From positions 124,001-188,000 of the forward strand of contig CAAGPV010000012.1 in the NCBI GenBank assembly GCA_900771975.1: a DNA stretch of 64,000 nucleotides, in the 5' to 3' direction. The first letter of the stretch is position 1. Each line of letters opens with the position of its first letter. A program made the translations under genes and the position numbers. A model generated the notes under the pieces. It was given only the letters and a program-made list of their open reading frames with translations, had not been told where the DNA came from and ran no database searches. The stretch comes from an uncultured Prevotella sp. (GTDB lineage: Bacteria; Bacteroidota; Bacteroidia; Bacteroidales; Bacteroidaceae). This document shows positions 49,840 through 59,095 of the stretch, one piece after another.

Positions 49840-50824
49840 ATTTGAGCCGAATACGACATTCCTCCAGAATGTGTGTCAACTCGTCCACGGTGGTTGCTCT
49901 CAGCATGGCGATGCGCGTCTGACGGAAGTCGGGTATGCCTTTGAAGATGGGGCTTGCTGCAAGATGGCGGCGGGTGTGCAAGATGCCGCGATATTCGTCA
50001 ATGCGTTCCACGTTGATGCGCATTTGCTCTTCCAAAATGTCTATCTTGTCATCGATGGTAAGGGGAGCATCCTGATGTTCCTTGCTTCCATCGAGGCATT
50101 GCCGTATCTCTTTGAATATCCAAGGGCGTCCAAAAGTGGCACGTCCCACCATAATGGCATCTACGCCATAACATTCAAAGGCGTTGCGCGCTGTTTCTCC
50201 ACTGGTTATATCCCCATTGCCAATGATGGGAATGGTGATGCGGGGGTTGTCCTTAACGGCTTTAATCAGACTCCAGTCGGCCTCACCGGTATACATTTGG
50301 CTTCGGGTGCGTCCGTGAATGGTGAGCGCCTGTATACCGCAGTCTTGCAGTTGCTCAGCAAGGTCTTTGATGATAAGGTTCTCCTTATCCCATCCTAACC
50401 GCGTTTTTACCGTTACAGGCGTCTTTACCGCTTTCACGACAGAACGTGTAATGTCAAGCATTAACGGAATGTTGCGTAGCATACCAGCTCCAGCTCCCTT
50501 TCCGGCTACCTTTTTTACGGGGCATCCGAAATTCAAGTCGATAACGTCAGGATGACTTTGTTCTACAATTTTGGCTGCTTCGACCATAGAATCTACATCG
50601 CGGCCATAAATCTGTATGCCTACAGGACGTTCCTCATCGCAGATGGTGAGCTTCTTTATGGTAGCGGCAATATTGCGCACCAAGGCTTCTGCCGATACAA
50701 ACTCGGTATATACCATAGCAGCTCCAAAACGTTTACAAAGCATTCTGAAGCCAATGTCTGTAACGTCTTCCATGGGCGCAAGGAACACGGGCTGCTGACC
50801 AAATTCAAGATTTCCAATCTTCAT
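49832..50824 (-). CDS. dusB: tRNA-dihydrouridine synthase (DusB type)
   Basis: A 330-residue flavoenzyme that reduces specific uridines in tRNA. The TIM barrel starts with PVFLAPMEDVTDIGFRMLCK; VIDLNFGCPVKKVAGKGAGA carries the catalytic Cys, and LTIHGRTRSQMYTGEADW and IPIIGNGDITSGETA bind FMN. A C-terminal helical tRNA-binding domain follows. I chose the ATG at 50824, since the upstream extension has no similarity. A TATCTTTG -7 box at 50840-50833 leaves almost no leader. Confidence 0.93.
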   Translation of the reverse strand: MKIGNLEFGQQPVFLAPMEDVTDIGFRMLCKRFGAAMVYTEFVSAEALVRNIAATIKKLTICDEERPVGIQIYGRDVDSMVEAAKIVEQSHPDVIDLNFGCPVKKVAGKGAGAGMLRNIPLMLDITRSVVKAVKTPVTVKTRLGWDKENLIIKDLAEQLQDCGIQALTIHGRTRSQMYTGEADWSLIKAVKDNPRITIPIIGNGDITSGETARNAFECYGVDAIMVGRATFGRPWIFKEIRQCLDGSKEHQDAPLTIDDKIDILEEQMRINVERIDEYRGILHTRRHLAASPIFKGIPDFRQTRIAMLRATTVDELTHILEECRIRLKSI

Positions 50825-50987
50825 ATTGGCTGCAAAGATACACAAATCTTGTCGGATAATGTCGTTTCGAAAGAAAAATGGCAAGTGGCTTTTTGTGCGT
50901 TGTCTACCAAATAGTTGGTAGTAGGGGTGAGAAAGCTTCGTAAATGTGCAGTAATAACAAAAGAAATCGGTAATTTTGCCACTGAAT

Positions 50988-52229
50988 ATGAACTTTCAGA
51001 CGATAACACTTACAAACGGACTACGCGTGGTGTGCCTTCCATCAAGCTCAAAAGTGGTCTATTGCGGATATGAGGTAGGCGTGGGTTCGCAAGACGAGCA
51101 AAGCGGAGAAGAAGGCTTGGCCCATTTCTGCGAGCATGTAACCTTTAAAGGAACCAAACGTCGTACGGCCTTACAAGTAATTAACGAACTTGAAAGCGTT
51201 GGGGGAGAACTTAACGCTTTTACGACGAAGAGCGACACGGTGTTTTATGCCGCTGTCCTTGTCAGCCATTTGTCACGTGCTGTTGACCTGCTGACCGATG
51301 TTGTATTCCATTCGGTCTATCCACAAGAAGAGATTGACAAAGAGGTGGAAGTGATTTGTGACGAGATTGAATCGTACAATGATTCTCCTGCAGAACTTAT
51401 CTATGACGACTTTGAGAATGTGCTGTTTCGTGGCACTCCTTTGGGTCATAATATTTTAGGGACAGCTTCTCAGGTGCGTTCTTTCCGTACGGAAGATGCC
51501 AAGCGTTTTACTTCCAGCCACTATCTTCCAGCTTCTTCTGTCTTTTTCGCCTATGGAAACGTTGATATTGGCGTATTGGCCAGTTTACTTTCTTCTGCTT
51601 TTGGCGGAGTGGGCATACGTCCTTCTTCGGAACGTAAACCGCATCCAGCGTCTGCTAATATCGTTTTGCCCCCATTGGATCCTGCTGTCAATGTTTTAGA
51701 CAAAGCCACCCATCAAGCCCATGTTATGTTGGGCAACAGGGCATATAGTCTGCATCATCCGCTTCGCCCGGCATTGGTGTTGCTTAACAACATCGTTGGA
51801 GGCCCGAGCTTGAACGCACGTTTAAACCTGTCTTTGCGCGAACAACGAGGATTGGTGTATTCTGTTGAAAGCACATTGTTGAGCTATGATGCCATAGGAG
51901 GTTGGTCTGTCTATTTCGGTTGTGACCCTGCAGATGTTGAACAATGTATAGATTTGGTGAAAGAAGAACTGTGTAAACTGGTTTCCACACCACTGTCTGA
52001 AGACGAATTGTCGGCTGCCAAACAACAGATGTGCGGACAGATAGGAATAGCTTGTGACAATAGAGAAAACTTTGCATTGGACTTTGGCAAATCCGTCCTT
52101 CATTTTGGCTATCCCAAAGACCCAGAGATGGTGTGCAAAGAGTTTGATGCCTTAACGGCAGACACTCTCCAGCAAGTGGCAATTGAGGTTCTCAACCCCG
52201 ACAAACTCTCAACGCTTATTTACCGGTAA
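50988..52229 (+). CDS. M16 family zinc metallopeptidase
   Basis: A 413-residue processing-peptidase-like protein. The inverted zinc motif HxxEH is at residues 46-50 (HFCEH in EEGLAHFCEHVTFKGT), and the third ligand is expected in EVICDEIESYNDSP. The second half is the inactive-like homologous domain (PLDPAVNVLDKATHQAHVML, NAR ... SLREQRGLVYSV). It is a single short M16 protein, so it probably acts as a homodimer or with a partner elsewhere. A TAATTTTG -7 box (50971-50978) lies only nine bases before the ATG. Substrate is unknown. Confidence 0.92.
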   Translation: MNFQTITLTNGLRVVCLPSSSKVVYCGYEVGVGSQDEQSGEEGLAHFCEHVTFKGTKRRTALQVINELESVGGELNAFTTKSDTVFYAAVLVSHLSRAVDLLTDVVFHSVYPQEEIDKEVEVICDEIESYNDSPAELIYDDFENVLFRGTPLGHNILGTASQVRSFRTEDAKRFTSSHYLPASSVFFAYGNVDIGVLASLLSSAFGGVGIRPSSERKPHPASANIVLPPLDPAVNVLDKATHQAHVMLGNRAYSLHHPLRPALVLLNNIVGGPSLNARLNLSLREQRGLVYSVESTLLSYDAIGGWSVYFGCDPADVEQCIDLVKEELCKLVSTPLSEDELSAAKQQMCGQIGIACDNRENFALDFGKSVLHFGYPKDPEMVCKEFDALTADTLQQVAIEVLNPDKLSTLIYR

Positions 52230-52237
52230 GGTTAGGC

Positions 52238-52837
52238 CTACAGGTAAAGAATGGCTTCCGGTCCCTCGTTGAAAAGCAAGTCCAAGATGCTGAGATTGGG
52301 CAGGAAACCGTGCTTCTGTGCGTACACTTGATAGTATGGACGCGGTGTGAACCCTTTATCGGGTAGGGGATGCTTGGGTTGAATGGCCTCGCGATAGTCG
52401 TGTTCGGCTTCTCTTGTAAAATTGTTGGTGATTTCCAAACAAGGCTGAAAGTCGATAAGTTCGCACATTTTATCGGTAATGGCCATGTTGTAGTCGAACA
52501 AATAGTCCCATTGTTGTTCGAAAAAGGGATGAAGGTCGTCTGCATAGAATTCAAAAAAAGGACTTTCTCCGTATGCTGACATCAGTGCATTCCAATGTAG
52601 ATGCCGCCAATGACCATGGTTGCTGATGCGTATGTCGCGCATCAAACGACTTTCGCCATGTTCAATGGGGATGGTAAGCGATTGCATTCCGTTGGTGGTT
52701 GCTATCACACAACGGTTGCGATAAGTCTGCTTAACGAAACTTTCTTGTGATTCTATCAAGCATTTGTCAAACCGGTTCAGTTTTTGATACCACTGAACCG
52801 GTCCGAAATAAGTGCTTGACAAGAGTGCTTCAGTCAT
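52238..52837 (-). CDS. WbqC family protein
   Basis: A 199-residue protein of the WbqC-like family, named after a gene in O-antigen loci but of unknown activity. It begins LLSSTYFGPVQWYQKLNRFD, then YRNRCVIATTNGMQSLTIPI and HWRHLHWNALMSAYGESPFF, all typical. It follows lepB with stop and start overlapping by one base and is convergent with the M16 gene. In the dapB-lepB-wbqC order it is most likely part of the same operon. Confidence 0.88.
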   Translation of the reverse strand: MTEALLSSTYFGPVQWYQKLNRFDKCLIESQESFVKQTYRNRCVIATTNGMQSLTIPIEHGESRLMRDIRISNHGHWRHLHWNALMSAYGESPFFEFYADDLHPFFEQQWDYLFDYNMAITDKMCELIDFQPCLEITNNFTREAEHDYREAIQPKHPLPDKGFTPRPYYQVYAQKHGFLPNLSILDLLFNEGPEAILYL

Positions 52838-54372
52838 TATTTAATGTTGTCTACCCAACGGAATAAACGGCTCCATCGTATGCCTGCAAGACCATGTCGG
52901 TCGGGATCTGACGACCACCAAATGAAGATAGGCTTGCCTACGATATGGTCTTCAGGCACAAAACCCCAATAGCGAGAGTCTGCCGAGTTGTGTCGATTGT
53001 CGCCCATCATCCAGTAATAGTCCATTTTGAACGTGTAGCGGTTGGTCTGTTTGCCGTTGATATAGATTTTCCCGTTTCTCACTTCCAGTTTGTTTCCCTC
53101 ATAGATACGGATAGGTCGCTCGTAGATAGGAAGGTTTTTAAGCGTAAGCGTGATGCTCTTGCCCTTTTGCGGAATCCATACGGGACCGTAATTGTCGCGC
53201 GTCCATCCTGTATAAGCATTGAGAGGATAGACCCATCCCGAGAAAAGGTCGGCATCGGTAACGGGGCGTATCGCCTTGACAAGCTTGCGGGCTTTCAACT
53301 GTTGTGCGGCATATTTGGTGAGAGGAAGGTATCCGTCAAACTGTTGGAGTACGGCTTGATTGATGACATTGTTGCTTTCTACATCGTTGCCGTGAAGGCG
53401 ACTGAGGCAAGTAACGTCTTCTTCGCTGATGCCGAGCTCTTTGCGAAGGTCGTTAAAGTCATCGCCGAGAAGTTGGGTTGCCGTCAGATTGTTCAGTTTG
53501 ACAAAGTAGGTGTATTGTACGTTGTCGGGTTCTTTGTTGGCTTTTCCGTTGAGATAGACAATCTTGTCCTTGATTTGAAGTGTTTGTCCAGGGAGTCCCA
53601 CACAACGTTTGACATAGTTTTCGCGACGGTCGGTAGGGCGCCAGTCTATCATGCCATAAGTATTGACATTCTGGAGTATGTAGTTGCGCCCCATTTTATA
53701 GGCTTTTTCGAAGAAGGCACGTTGCTGAAGAGGTGACAATTTCTGGATGTTGCTGTTGCCACCACCTTGCTGCATGATAAGGGCTTCGCCTATCTGGTAG
53801 GTTGTCTGATAATAGTCTTGTGCTTGATAGGGCTCAGCTGTCATGATGGTGTCACCGGCTGGATAGTTGAAAACCACAATATCATTGGCTTTAACGTTGC
53901 CCAATCCTTTCACGCGACGGTATTCCCAATGTGGCCATTCTATGTAGCTCTTGCAGTTGAAGAAAGGCATTGTGTGCTGAGTGAGCGGCATCGTGAGTGG
54001 TGTCTCGGGGATGCGTGGACCGTAACTGACCTTACTTACAAAGAGATAATCGCCGGTAAGAAGTGATTTCTCGAGTGAGCTGGAAGGTATTACGTAGTTT
54101 TGGAAGAAGAAAAGATTGATAAAGTAGACTGCAACAAGGGCGAACACGATGGCGTCTACCCAACTCATTACAAAGCGAACAGGCCCTTCCGAGTCTTTCC
54201 ACCATTGCCAACGAATCTTCTTGGTGATGTATACGTCATAGATAAAGGGAACTACGAGGAGCCCCCACCAACTCTTTACCCAAAGCAAAAACAAAAGGTA
54301 AAGAACAAGAACGACGACAAACTTAGTCCATTGCTTCTTGGGATTGAATTTTGATTTTTCCTTGTCTATCAT
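52837..54372 (-). CDS. lepB: Signal peptidase I
   Basis: A 511-residue S26 peptidase that removes Sec signal peptides at the outer face of the inner membrane. Two hydrophobic segments lie near residues 18-48 and 72-90. The catalytic Ser is in VIPSSSLEKSLLTGDYLF (about residue 99) and the general-base Lys in RENYVKRCVGLPGQTLQI. Box D/E follow in KMDYYWMMGDNRHNSADSRY. A large insertion of about 100 residues between the Ser and Lys boxes, and more after, gives the long form usual in Bacteroidota. It lies 12 bp after dapB. Confidence 0.94.
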   Translation of the reverse strand: MIDKEKSKFNPKKQWTKFVVVLVLYLLFLLWVKSWWGLLVVPFIYDVYITKKIRWQWWKDSEGPVRFVMSWVDAIVFALVAVYFINLFFFQNYVIPSSSLEKSLLTGDYLFVSKVSYGPRIPETPLTMPLTQHTMPFFNCKSYIEWPHWEYRRVKGLGNVKANDIVVFNYPAGDTIMTAEPYQAQDYYQTTYQIGEALIMQQGGGNSNIQKLSPLQQRAFFEKAYKMGRNYILQNVNTYGMIDWRPTDRRENYVKRCVGLPGQTLQIKDKIVYLNGKANKEPDNVQYTYFVKLNNLTATQLLGDDFNDLRKELGISEEDVTCLSRLHGNDVESNNVINQAVLQQFDGYLPLTKYAAQQLKARKLVKAIRPVTDADLFSGWVYPLNAYTGWTRDNYGPVWIPQKGKSITLTLKNLPIYERPIRIYEGNKLEVRNGKIYINGKQTNRYTFKMDYYWMMGDNRHNSADSRYWGFVPEDHIVGKPIFIWWSSDPDRHGLAGIRWSRLFRWVDNIK

Positions 54373-54384
54373 GTGAATGGTTGC

Positions 54385-55140
54385 TTAAAACTTAAACATA
54401 TCGCTGATGGTGAGAAGTCCTTGGTGCTTGGCTGTGTACTCGGCAGCAAGCACAGCCCCGAGCGCAAAGCCCTTTCGGCTATGAGCATCGTGGGTAATGG
54501 TGATTTGGTCGGCGTCGCTATTGTAGCGGATGGTATGTATTCCAGGTACTTCATCGCGCCGAATGCTGGCAATTGGCAATTCGTCGGGGGCTACCTGCTG
54601 GGTTCCACTCTCTGAACCGTCGGCTGCTTTTTGATAGCCTTTCACCCAACGGCTTTTCCTGTCAAGGTCGTTTACTATCTCTTCGGCCAATGTTATGGCA
54701 GTGCCTGATGGCGCATCCAACTTGTGGATGTGGTGGGTTTCTTCCATTTCCACGTTGTATTGAGGGAAGCCATTCATTATTTTTGCCAAATAGCGGTTGA
54801 CGGCTGAGAAGATGGCAACGCCGATAGAAAAGTTGGACGCCCAGAAAAGCGTTTGCCCTTCTTCGTTGCAAAGTTTCTCGACATCGGCTTTGTAGTCTTG
54901 CATCCAACCGGTAGAACCGCTCACTACCTTGACGTTGTGCTTGAAAGCACGTAGATAGTTGCCATAGGCGGCAGTGGGGTTGGTGAACTCAATGGCTACA
55001 TCAGCTTGCGCAAAAGCAGGAGAATCGAAATCTTCAAGGTTGTTGATGTCTATGATACTGACAATTTCGTGACCACGGTCTTTGGCAATTTGTTCTATCA
55101 TATGCCCCATTTTACCGTAGCCGATAAGTGCTATTTTCAT
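54385..55140 (-). CDS. dapB: 4-hydroxy-tetrahydrodipicolinate reductase
   Basis: A 251-residue NAD(P)H-dependent reductase of the lysine/diaminopimelate pathway. The nucleotide-binding start is MKIALIGYGKMGHMIEQIAK and the catalytic region EETHHIHKLDAPSGTAITLA. I chose the ATG at 55140 because it is followed at once by the Rossmann motif; the reading frame extends upstream without similarity. It is first in the dapB-lepB-wbqC unit, with a TAACTTTG -7 box at 55171-55164. Confidence 0.95.
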   Translation of the reverse strand: MKIALIGYGKMGHMIEQIAKDRGHEIVSIIDINNLEDFDSPAFAQADVAIEFTNPTAAYGNYLRAFKHNVKVVSGSTGWMQDYKADVEKLCNEEGQTLFWASNFSIGVAIFSAVNRYLAKIMNGFPQYNVEMEETHHIHKLDAPSGTAITLAEEIVNDLDRKSRWVKGYQKAADGSESGTQQVAPDELPIASIRRDEVPGIHTIRYNSDADQITITHDAHSRKGFALGAVLAAEYTAKHQGLLTISDMFKF

Positions 55141-55246
55141 TTTGAATGTTGTTAAAAACTCCACAAAGTTAGTGCTTTTTTCGCGCTTAAACTTAAGCAT
55201 TACGGAAAATTTATGTATTTTTGCAAGAATAAACCGCAAATCCGCT

Positions 55247-56542
55247 ATGGAAGAACTGCTTCATTATACATGGCGCCATAAGCTATTTCCCTCTCGGCCT
55301 TTGGCCACCACAGAAGGAAAGGTGGTGGAGGTGATAGATCCCGGACTACCCAACTATAATGCAGGTCCCGACTTCTTTAATGCAAAAATAAAGATAGACG
55401 GAACATTATGGGTGGGAAATGTAGAGATACACGACAAGTCGAGCGATTGGTTTTTCCATGGTCATGATACCGATGAACGTTATGACAACGTTGTGTTGCA
55501 TGTGGCTTCGGTGATAGACAAGCCTGTCAAGACCTCTAAAGGCCTGTGTCCTCCTCAGTTGCAAATGGATGTTCCTATGCAAGTCAAGCAGCATTATAAA
55601 GAGCTTTTGGCCACCGACAAGTATCCGCCTTGCTATCAGATAATTCCTCATTTGAGCCGTTTGACCGTCCATTCCTGGATGAGCGCCCTTCAAACAGAGC
55701 GTTTGGAACAGAAAACGGAGGCGATATTGAAACGCATTGCCGACTGTGACGGCTCTTGGGAGGCTGGCTATTTTGTGACATTGGCACGCAATTTTGGGTT
55801 TGGAATCAATGGAGACGCTTTTGAAGAATGGGCAAAGACCATCCCTCTTCATGCTGTTGACCATCACAGGGATAACCTTTTTCAGATTGAAGCAATCTTT
55901 TTGGGTCAAGCAGGTTTGCTGAATGATGAACTTATTCCTCAACGTTATCGTGACGAAGCGTTGAAAGATGAATACTATCACAAACTACGTGACGAGTATT
56001 TTTTCTTGTCTTATAAGTTCTCTTTGCACCCTATCAATGGCAAACTTTGGCGTTTTCTGCGTTTGCACCCCCAGAATTTTCCGCCTATTCGCCTTTCTCA
56101 AATGGCCAATTTATATTACCATCGTAAAGCAAGTCTATCGCAGTTGGTCGACTGCAAGACGGTTAAAGAGGTACGGCAGTTGCTCTCTACCCATCCTTCT
56201 GACTATTGGCAAACCCATTATATGTTTGGCAACAGTAGCGAAAAAAAAGAAAAAAGCCTTTCTTCTTCCACGCTCAATCTGCTCATTGTTAACACTGTTG
56301 CCCCAATGTTGTTTGCTTATGGGCGTCATAAAGCAGACGAACAATTGTGTCAGCGGGCTTTCGATTTTTTGGAAGAAATGCCTGCCGAGAACAACTACAT
56401 CGTGAGAATGTGGAAAGAAGTGGGGCTCTCTGTAGATAATGCAGGCGACAGTCAGGCTTTAATTCAACTGAAAAAACAGTATTGCGACCGTAAAGATTGC
56501 TTGCGGTGCAGGATTGGTTACGAATATTTGAAACGTAAATGA
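55247..56542 (+). CDS. DUF2851 family protein
   Basis: A 431-residue conserved Bacteroidota protein. It starts EELLHYTWRHKLFPSRPLAT, followed by NAGPDFFNAKIKIDGTLWVG and HDTDERYDNVVLHVASV near the N-terminus. A Cys-containing tail DRKDCLRCRIGYEYLKR ends it. It has no signal peptide or membrane segment. The DUF2851 function is not known; the first 150 residues recall nuclease-like folds, but I see no convincing catalytic set. A TATTTTTG -7 box lies at 55216-55223. The stop overlaps the start of the thioesterase gene. Confidence 0.85.
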   Translation: MEELLHYTWRHKLFPSRPLATTEGKVVEVIDPGLPNYNAGPDFFNAKIKIDGTLWVGNVEIHDKSSDWFFHGHDTDERYDNVVLHVASVIDKPVKTSKGLCPPQLQMDVPMQVKQHYKELLATDKYPPCYQIIPHLSRLTVHSWMSALQTERLEQKTEAILKRIADCDGSWEAGYFVTLARNFGFGINGDAFEEWAKTIPLHAVDHHRDNLFQIEAIFLGQAGLLNDELIPQRYRDEALKDEYYHKLRDEYFFLSYKFSLHPINGKLWRFLRLHPQNFPPIRLSQMANLYYHRKASLSQLVDCKTVKEVRQLLSTHPSDYWQTHYMFGNSSEKKEKSLSSSTLNLLIVNTVAPMLFAYGRHKADEQLCQRAFDFLEEMPAENNYIVRMWKEVGLSVDNAGDSQALIQLKKQYCDRKDCLRCRIGYEYLKRK

Positions 56543-56946
56543 ATATGAAATACATCTTTGAAACACAAATGGAAGTACGCGACTACGAGTGTGACATAGA
56601 AGGCATTGTCAATAATGCCAACTATCTTCACTATATGGAACACACCCGCCATCTTTTTCTTCGAAGCCGTGGACTGAGCTTTGCAGCCATGCACGAGAAA
56701 GGCATTGATGCCGTGGTGGCGCGTATGAACTTGCAGTATAAAACCCCTTTGCGGTGTGATGACTTGTTCAATAGCCGCCTATGGATAGAAAAGAACGGTT
56801 TGCGCTATATCTTTCACCAAGACATTTATCGTGCCAGTGACGAACGCCTGTGTGTCAAGGCTACGGTGGAACTGGTTTGTCTTGTCAATGGTAAGCTTGC
56901 AAACAGTGAGGAATATGACAGGGCATTGCTAACCGAACAACAATAA
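56539..56946 (+). CDS. Acyl-CoA thioesterase (hotdog fold, FadM/YbgC type)
   Basis: A 135-residue single hotdog-fold enzyme. The active-site motif is VRDYECDIEGIVNNANYLHY (Asp-x-x-Gly form), followed by MEHTRHLFLRSRGL. These enzymes hydrolyse acyl-CoA or acyl-ACP esters; the chain length is not evident. Its ATG overlaps the stop of DUF2851 (ATGA), and its own stop overlaps dprA (TAATG), so the three genes are tightly coupled. Confidence 0.88.
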   Translation: MNMKYIFETQMEVRDYECDIEGIVNNANYLHYMEHTRHLFLRSRGLSFAAMHEKGIDAVVARMNLQYKTPLRCDDLFNSRLWIEKNGLRYIFHQDIYRASDERLCVKATVELVCLVNGKLANSEEYDRALLTEQQ

Positions 56947-58076
56947 TGGTAAGCGAACAAGAATGTTATAATGCCTTGATACTGTCGCGGGTGGGTTTCT
57001 TCCACTTGCCGGCAATACTGAAGTTGCTGGACAAGATGGGGTCGGCCACGGAAGTGGTGGAACACAGTAAGGAGATAAGAGAGATATTGCCAGATGCCTC
57101 GGATAGGTTGTTGGCACTTTTTCAAGACCTTGACGAACCTAAACGTCGGGCGGCAGCGGAAATGGCTTTCTGTCAGGAACATCAAATCAAGGTGCTTACC
57201 ATGGGCGATGAAGCCTATCCACAACGCTTGAAGGAATGTGCAGATGCTCCGATAGCCTTGTTCTTTCGGGGCAACACCGACCTTAATGCGGGTCATGTCA
57301 TTAATATTGTGGGCACACGAAAGGTTACCCAGTATGGACGCGATTTGATTTCACGCTTCGTTAGCGAACTAAGGGAACTCTGTCCTGAAACCCTCATATT
57401 CAGCGGATTGGCCTATGGTGTAGACATTGTGGCCCATCGGGCAGCTTTGGAAAAAGGTTTTGACACGATAGGGGTGCTTGCCCACGGGCTTGATGAGATT
57501 TATCCACGGGCACATCGGGAGACGGCAATTTCCATGATAGCGCAAGGTGGCCTGCTAACTGAGTATTTTTCACATACTAAAGCCGACAAAATCAACTTTG
57601 TCAGACGCAATCGTATAGTGGCAGGATGTGCAGATGCCACCGTAATAGTGGAGAGTGCGGCTCATGGAGGAGGCTTGATTACTTGTGGGTTGGCTCGAAG
57701 CTACAGCCGGGATGTATTTGCTTTCCCCGGTGCCATCGGTCAACCATACAGCGAAGGGTGCAATAACCTGATACGAGACAATGGAGCTATGTTGTTGACA
57801 AGTGCTCACGATTTAGTGAAAGCCATGGGGTGGGAAGGCACAGCCTTGCTGCACAGATCCCAAAAACAAGGCATTGAGCGAACGTTGTTCCCCAATTTGT
57901 CGGAAGAAGAACTGCAAATAGTAGAGGCTTTGCATAGCAATGGTGATATGCAACTTAGCCCATTGTCTGTTCAAGCCTCTTTGCCAGTAGCGCGATTGTC
58001 GGCGCTTTTGTTTGAAATGGAGATGAAGGGAGTTGTCCGTACCCTTGCCGGTGGCACCTATCATCTGTTGGGTTAA
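56946..58076 (+). CDS. dprA: DNA-processing protein DprA
   Basis: A 376-residue protein of the DprA/Smf family, which loads RecA on incoming single-stranded DNA in natural transformation. An N-terminal helical region comes first. The Rossmann core has INIVGTRKVTQYGRDLISRF, FSGLAYGVDIVAHRAALEKG, and VRRNRIVAGCADATVIVESA. A C-terminal winged-helix domain follows (EELQIVEALHSNGDMQLSPL). dprA is widespread even where competence is not known, so transformability is not implied. It is the last of three overlapping genes. Confidence 0.93.
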   Translation: MVSEQECYNALILSRVGFFHLPAILKLLDKMGSATEVVEHSKEIREILPDASDRLLALFQDLDEPKRRAAAEMAFCQEHQIKVLTMGDEAYPQRLKECADAPIALFFRGNTDLNAGHVINIVGTRKVTQYGRDLISRFVSELRELCPETLIFSGLAYGVDIVAHRAALEKGFDTIGVLAHGLDEIYPRAHRETAISMIAQGGLLTEYFSHTKADKINFVRRNRIVAGCADATVIVESAAHGGGLITCGLARSYSRDVFAFPGAIGQPYSEGCNNLIRDNGAMLLTSAHDLVKAMGWEGTALLHRSQKQGIERTLFPNLSEEELQIVEALHSNGDMQLSPLSVQASLPVARLSALLFEMEMKGVVRTLAGGTYHLLG

Positions 58077-58099
58077 AACAAAATTATCAGTTTTTTCAC

Positions 58100-58130
58100 T
58101 TTGTGATTACATCAACAAACAGTATCTTTG
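58100..58130 (+). promoter_or_regulatory. Promoter of the PfkB-acyltransferase pair
   Basis: TTTG (58100-58103), 19 bp, TATCTTTG (58123-58130), a full match, 20 nt before the ATG at 58151. This excludes the in-frame start at 58103, which lies inside the promoter. Confidence 0.82.
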
Positions 58131-58150
58131 CAAGCAAAAAATCCACAAAT

Positions 58151-59095
58151 ATGCGAAAAGTTATTGGAATAGGAGAAACAGTTCTTGACATTATCTTCCG
58201 CAACAACCAACCCATTGCAGCGGTTGCCGGAGGCTCATCGTTTAATGCTTTGACTTCCCTCAGCAGGGCAGGGGTGAAAGTTTCGTTTATCTCTGAGGTA
58301 GGAAACGACAGAGTGGGCGAAACCATTATGAAGTTTTTGAAAGATAATGGCATTGGAACAGAAGGCGTAAGTGTTTTCCCTGAATCAAAGTCTCCGCTTT
58401 CCTTGGCTTTCCTTAATGAGCACAATGAGGCCGATTATGTCTTTTACAAAGACCATCCCCATGACAGGTTGGAGTTTGGAAGCCCTGATATACAACCCGA
58501 TGACATCATTCTTTTTGGCTCTTTCTTTGCAGTCAATCCAGTCATACGCGGACAGGTAATGGCTTTGTTGGAGCATGCGCGCAGTAGAGGAGCCATTATC
58601 TATTATGATGTAAACTACCGTTCGTCCCATAAAGACGAGGTAATCAAGATTACAGCCAACCTTCTTGAGAACTTGGATTATGCAGATATCGTTCGTGGAA
58701 GCAACGAAGACTTCTCTAATCTCTTCAAGATGGACGATGTGGACAAAGTTTACGAATCGGAAATCTCTTTTTACTGCAAACGCTTTATCTATACTCAGGG
58801 GGCTCATCAGGTGGAGTTGCGGGCCGAAAACGGTTTTAGAAAGAGCTATCCGGTGCCTTCTACAACTACCGTAAGCACCATTGGTGCCGGTGATAATTTC
58901 AATGCAGGTTTCATATTTGGACTCTTAAAACTCGGCATCACTCGTCCGATGCTTGAAGCGGGCCTTACCGAAAGTCAGTGGGACGGCCTTATCGGTTATG
59001 CCGAACGTTTTTCGGCAGAGTGCTGCAAAGACATCTATAACTATGTTTCTCCTGCTTTTGGTGCAGAGATGAAGCAGGAATTGACTGCGGAATGA
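58151..59095 (+). CDS. PfkB family carbohydrate kinase
   Basis: A 314-residue ribokinase-like sugar kinase. The first signature is GGSSFNALTSLSRAGVKVS and the catalytic-base region is STIGAGDNFNAGFIFGLLK. FISEVGNDRVGETIMKFLKD and LAFLNEHNEADYVFYKD resemble fructokinases, so fructose or a related sugar is plausible, but not certain. Its stop overlaps the following acyltransferase (ATGA). Confidence 0.88.
   Translation: MRKVIGIGETVLDIIFRNNQPIAAVAGGSSFNALTSLSRAGVKVSFISEVGNDRVGETIMKFLKDNGIGTEGVSVFPESKSPLSLAFLNEHNEADYVFYKDHPHDRLEFGSPDIQPDDIILFGSFFAVNPVIRGQVMALLEHARSRGAIIYYDVNYRSSHKDEVIKITANLLENLDYADIVRGSNEDFSNLFKMDDVDKVYESEISFYCKRFIYTQGAHQVELRAENGFRKSYPVPSTTTVSTIGAGDNFNAGFIFGLLKLGITRPMLEAGLTESQWDGLIGYAERFSAECCKDIYNYVSPAFGAEMKQELTAE

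Noticed and set aside
52945..53736. A 263-codon plus-strand ORF opposite lepB
   Set aside because: It lies wholly inside the signal peptidase gene in the other strand and matches no family I know.
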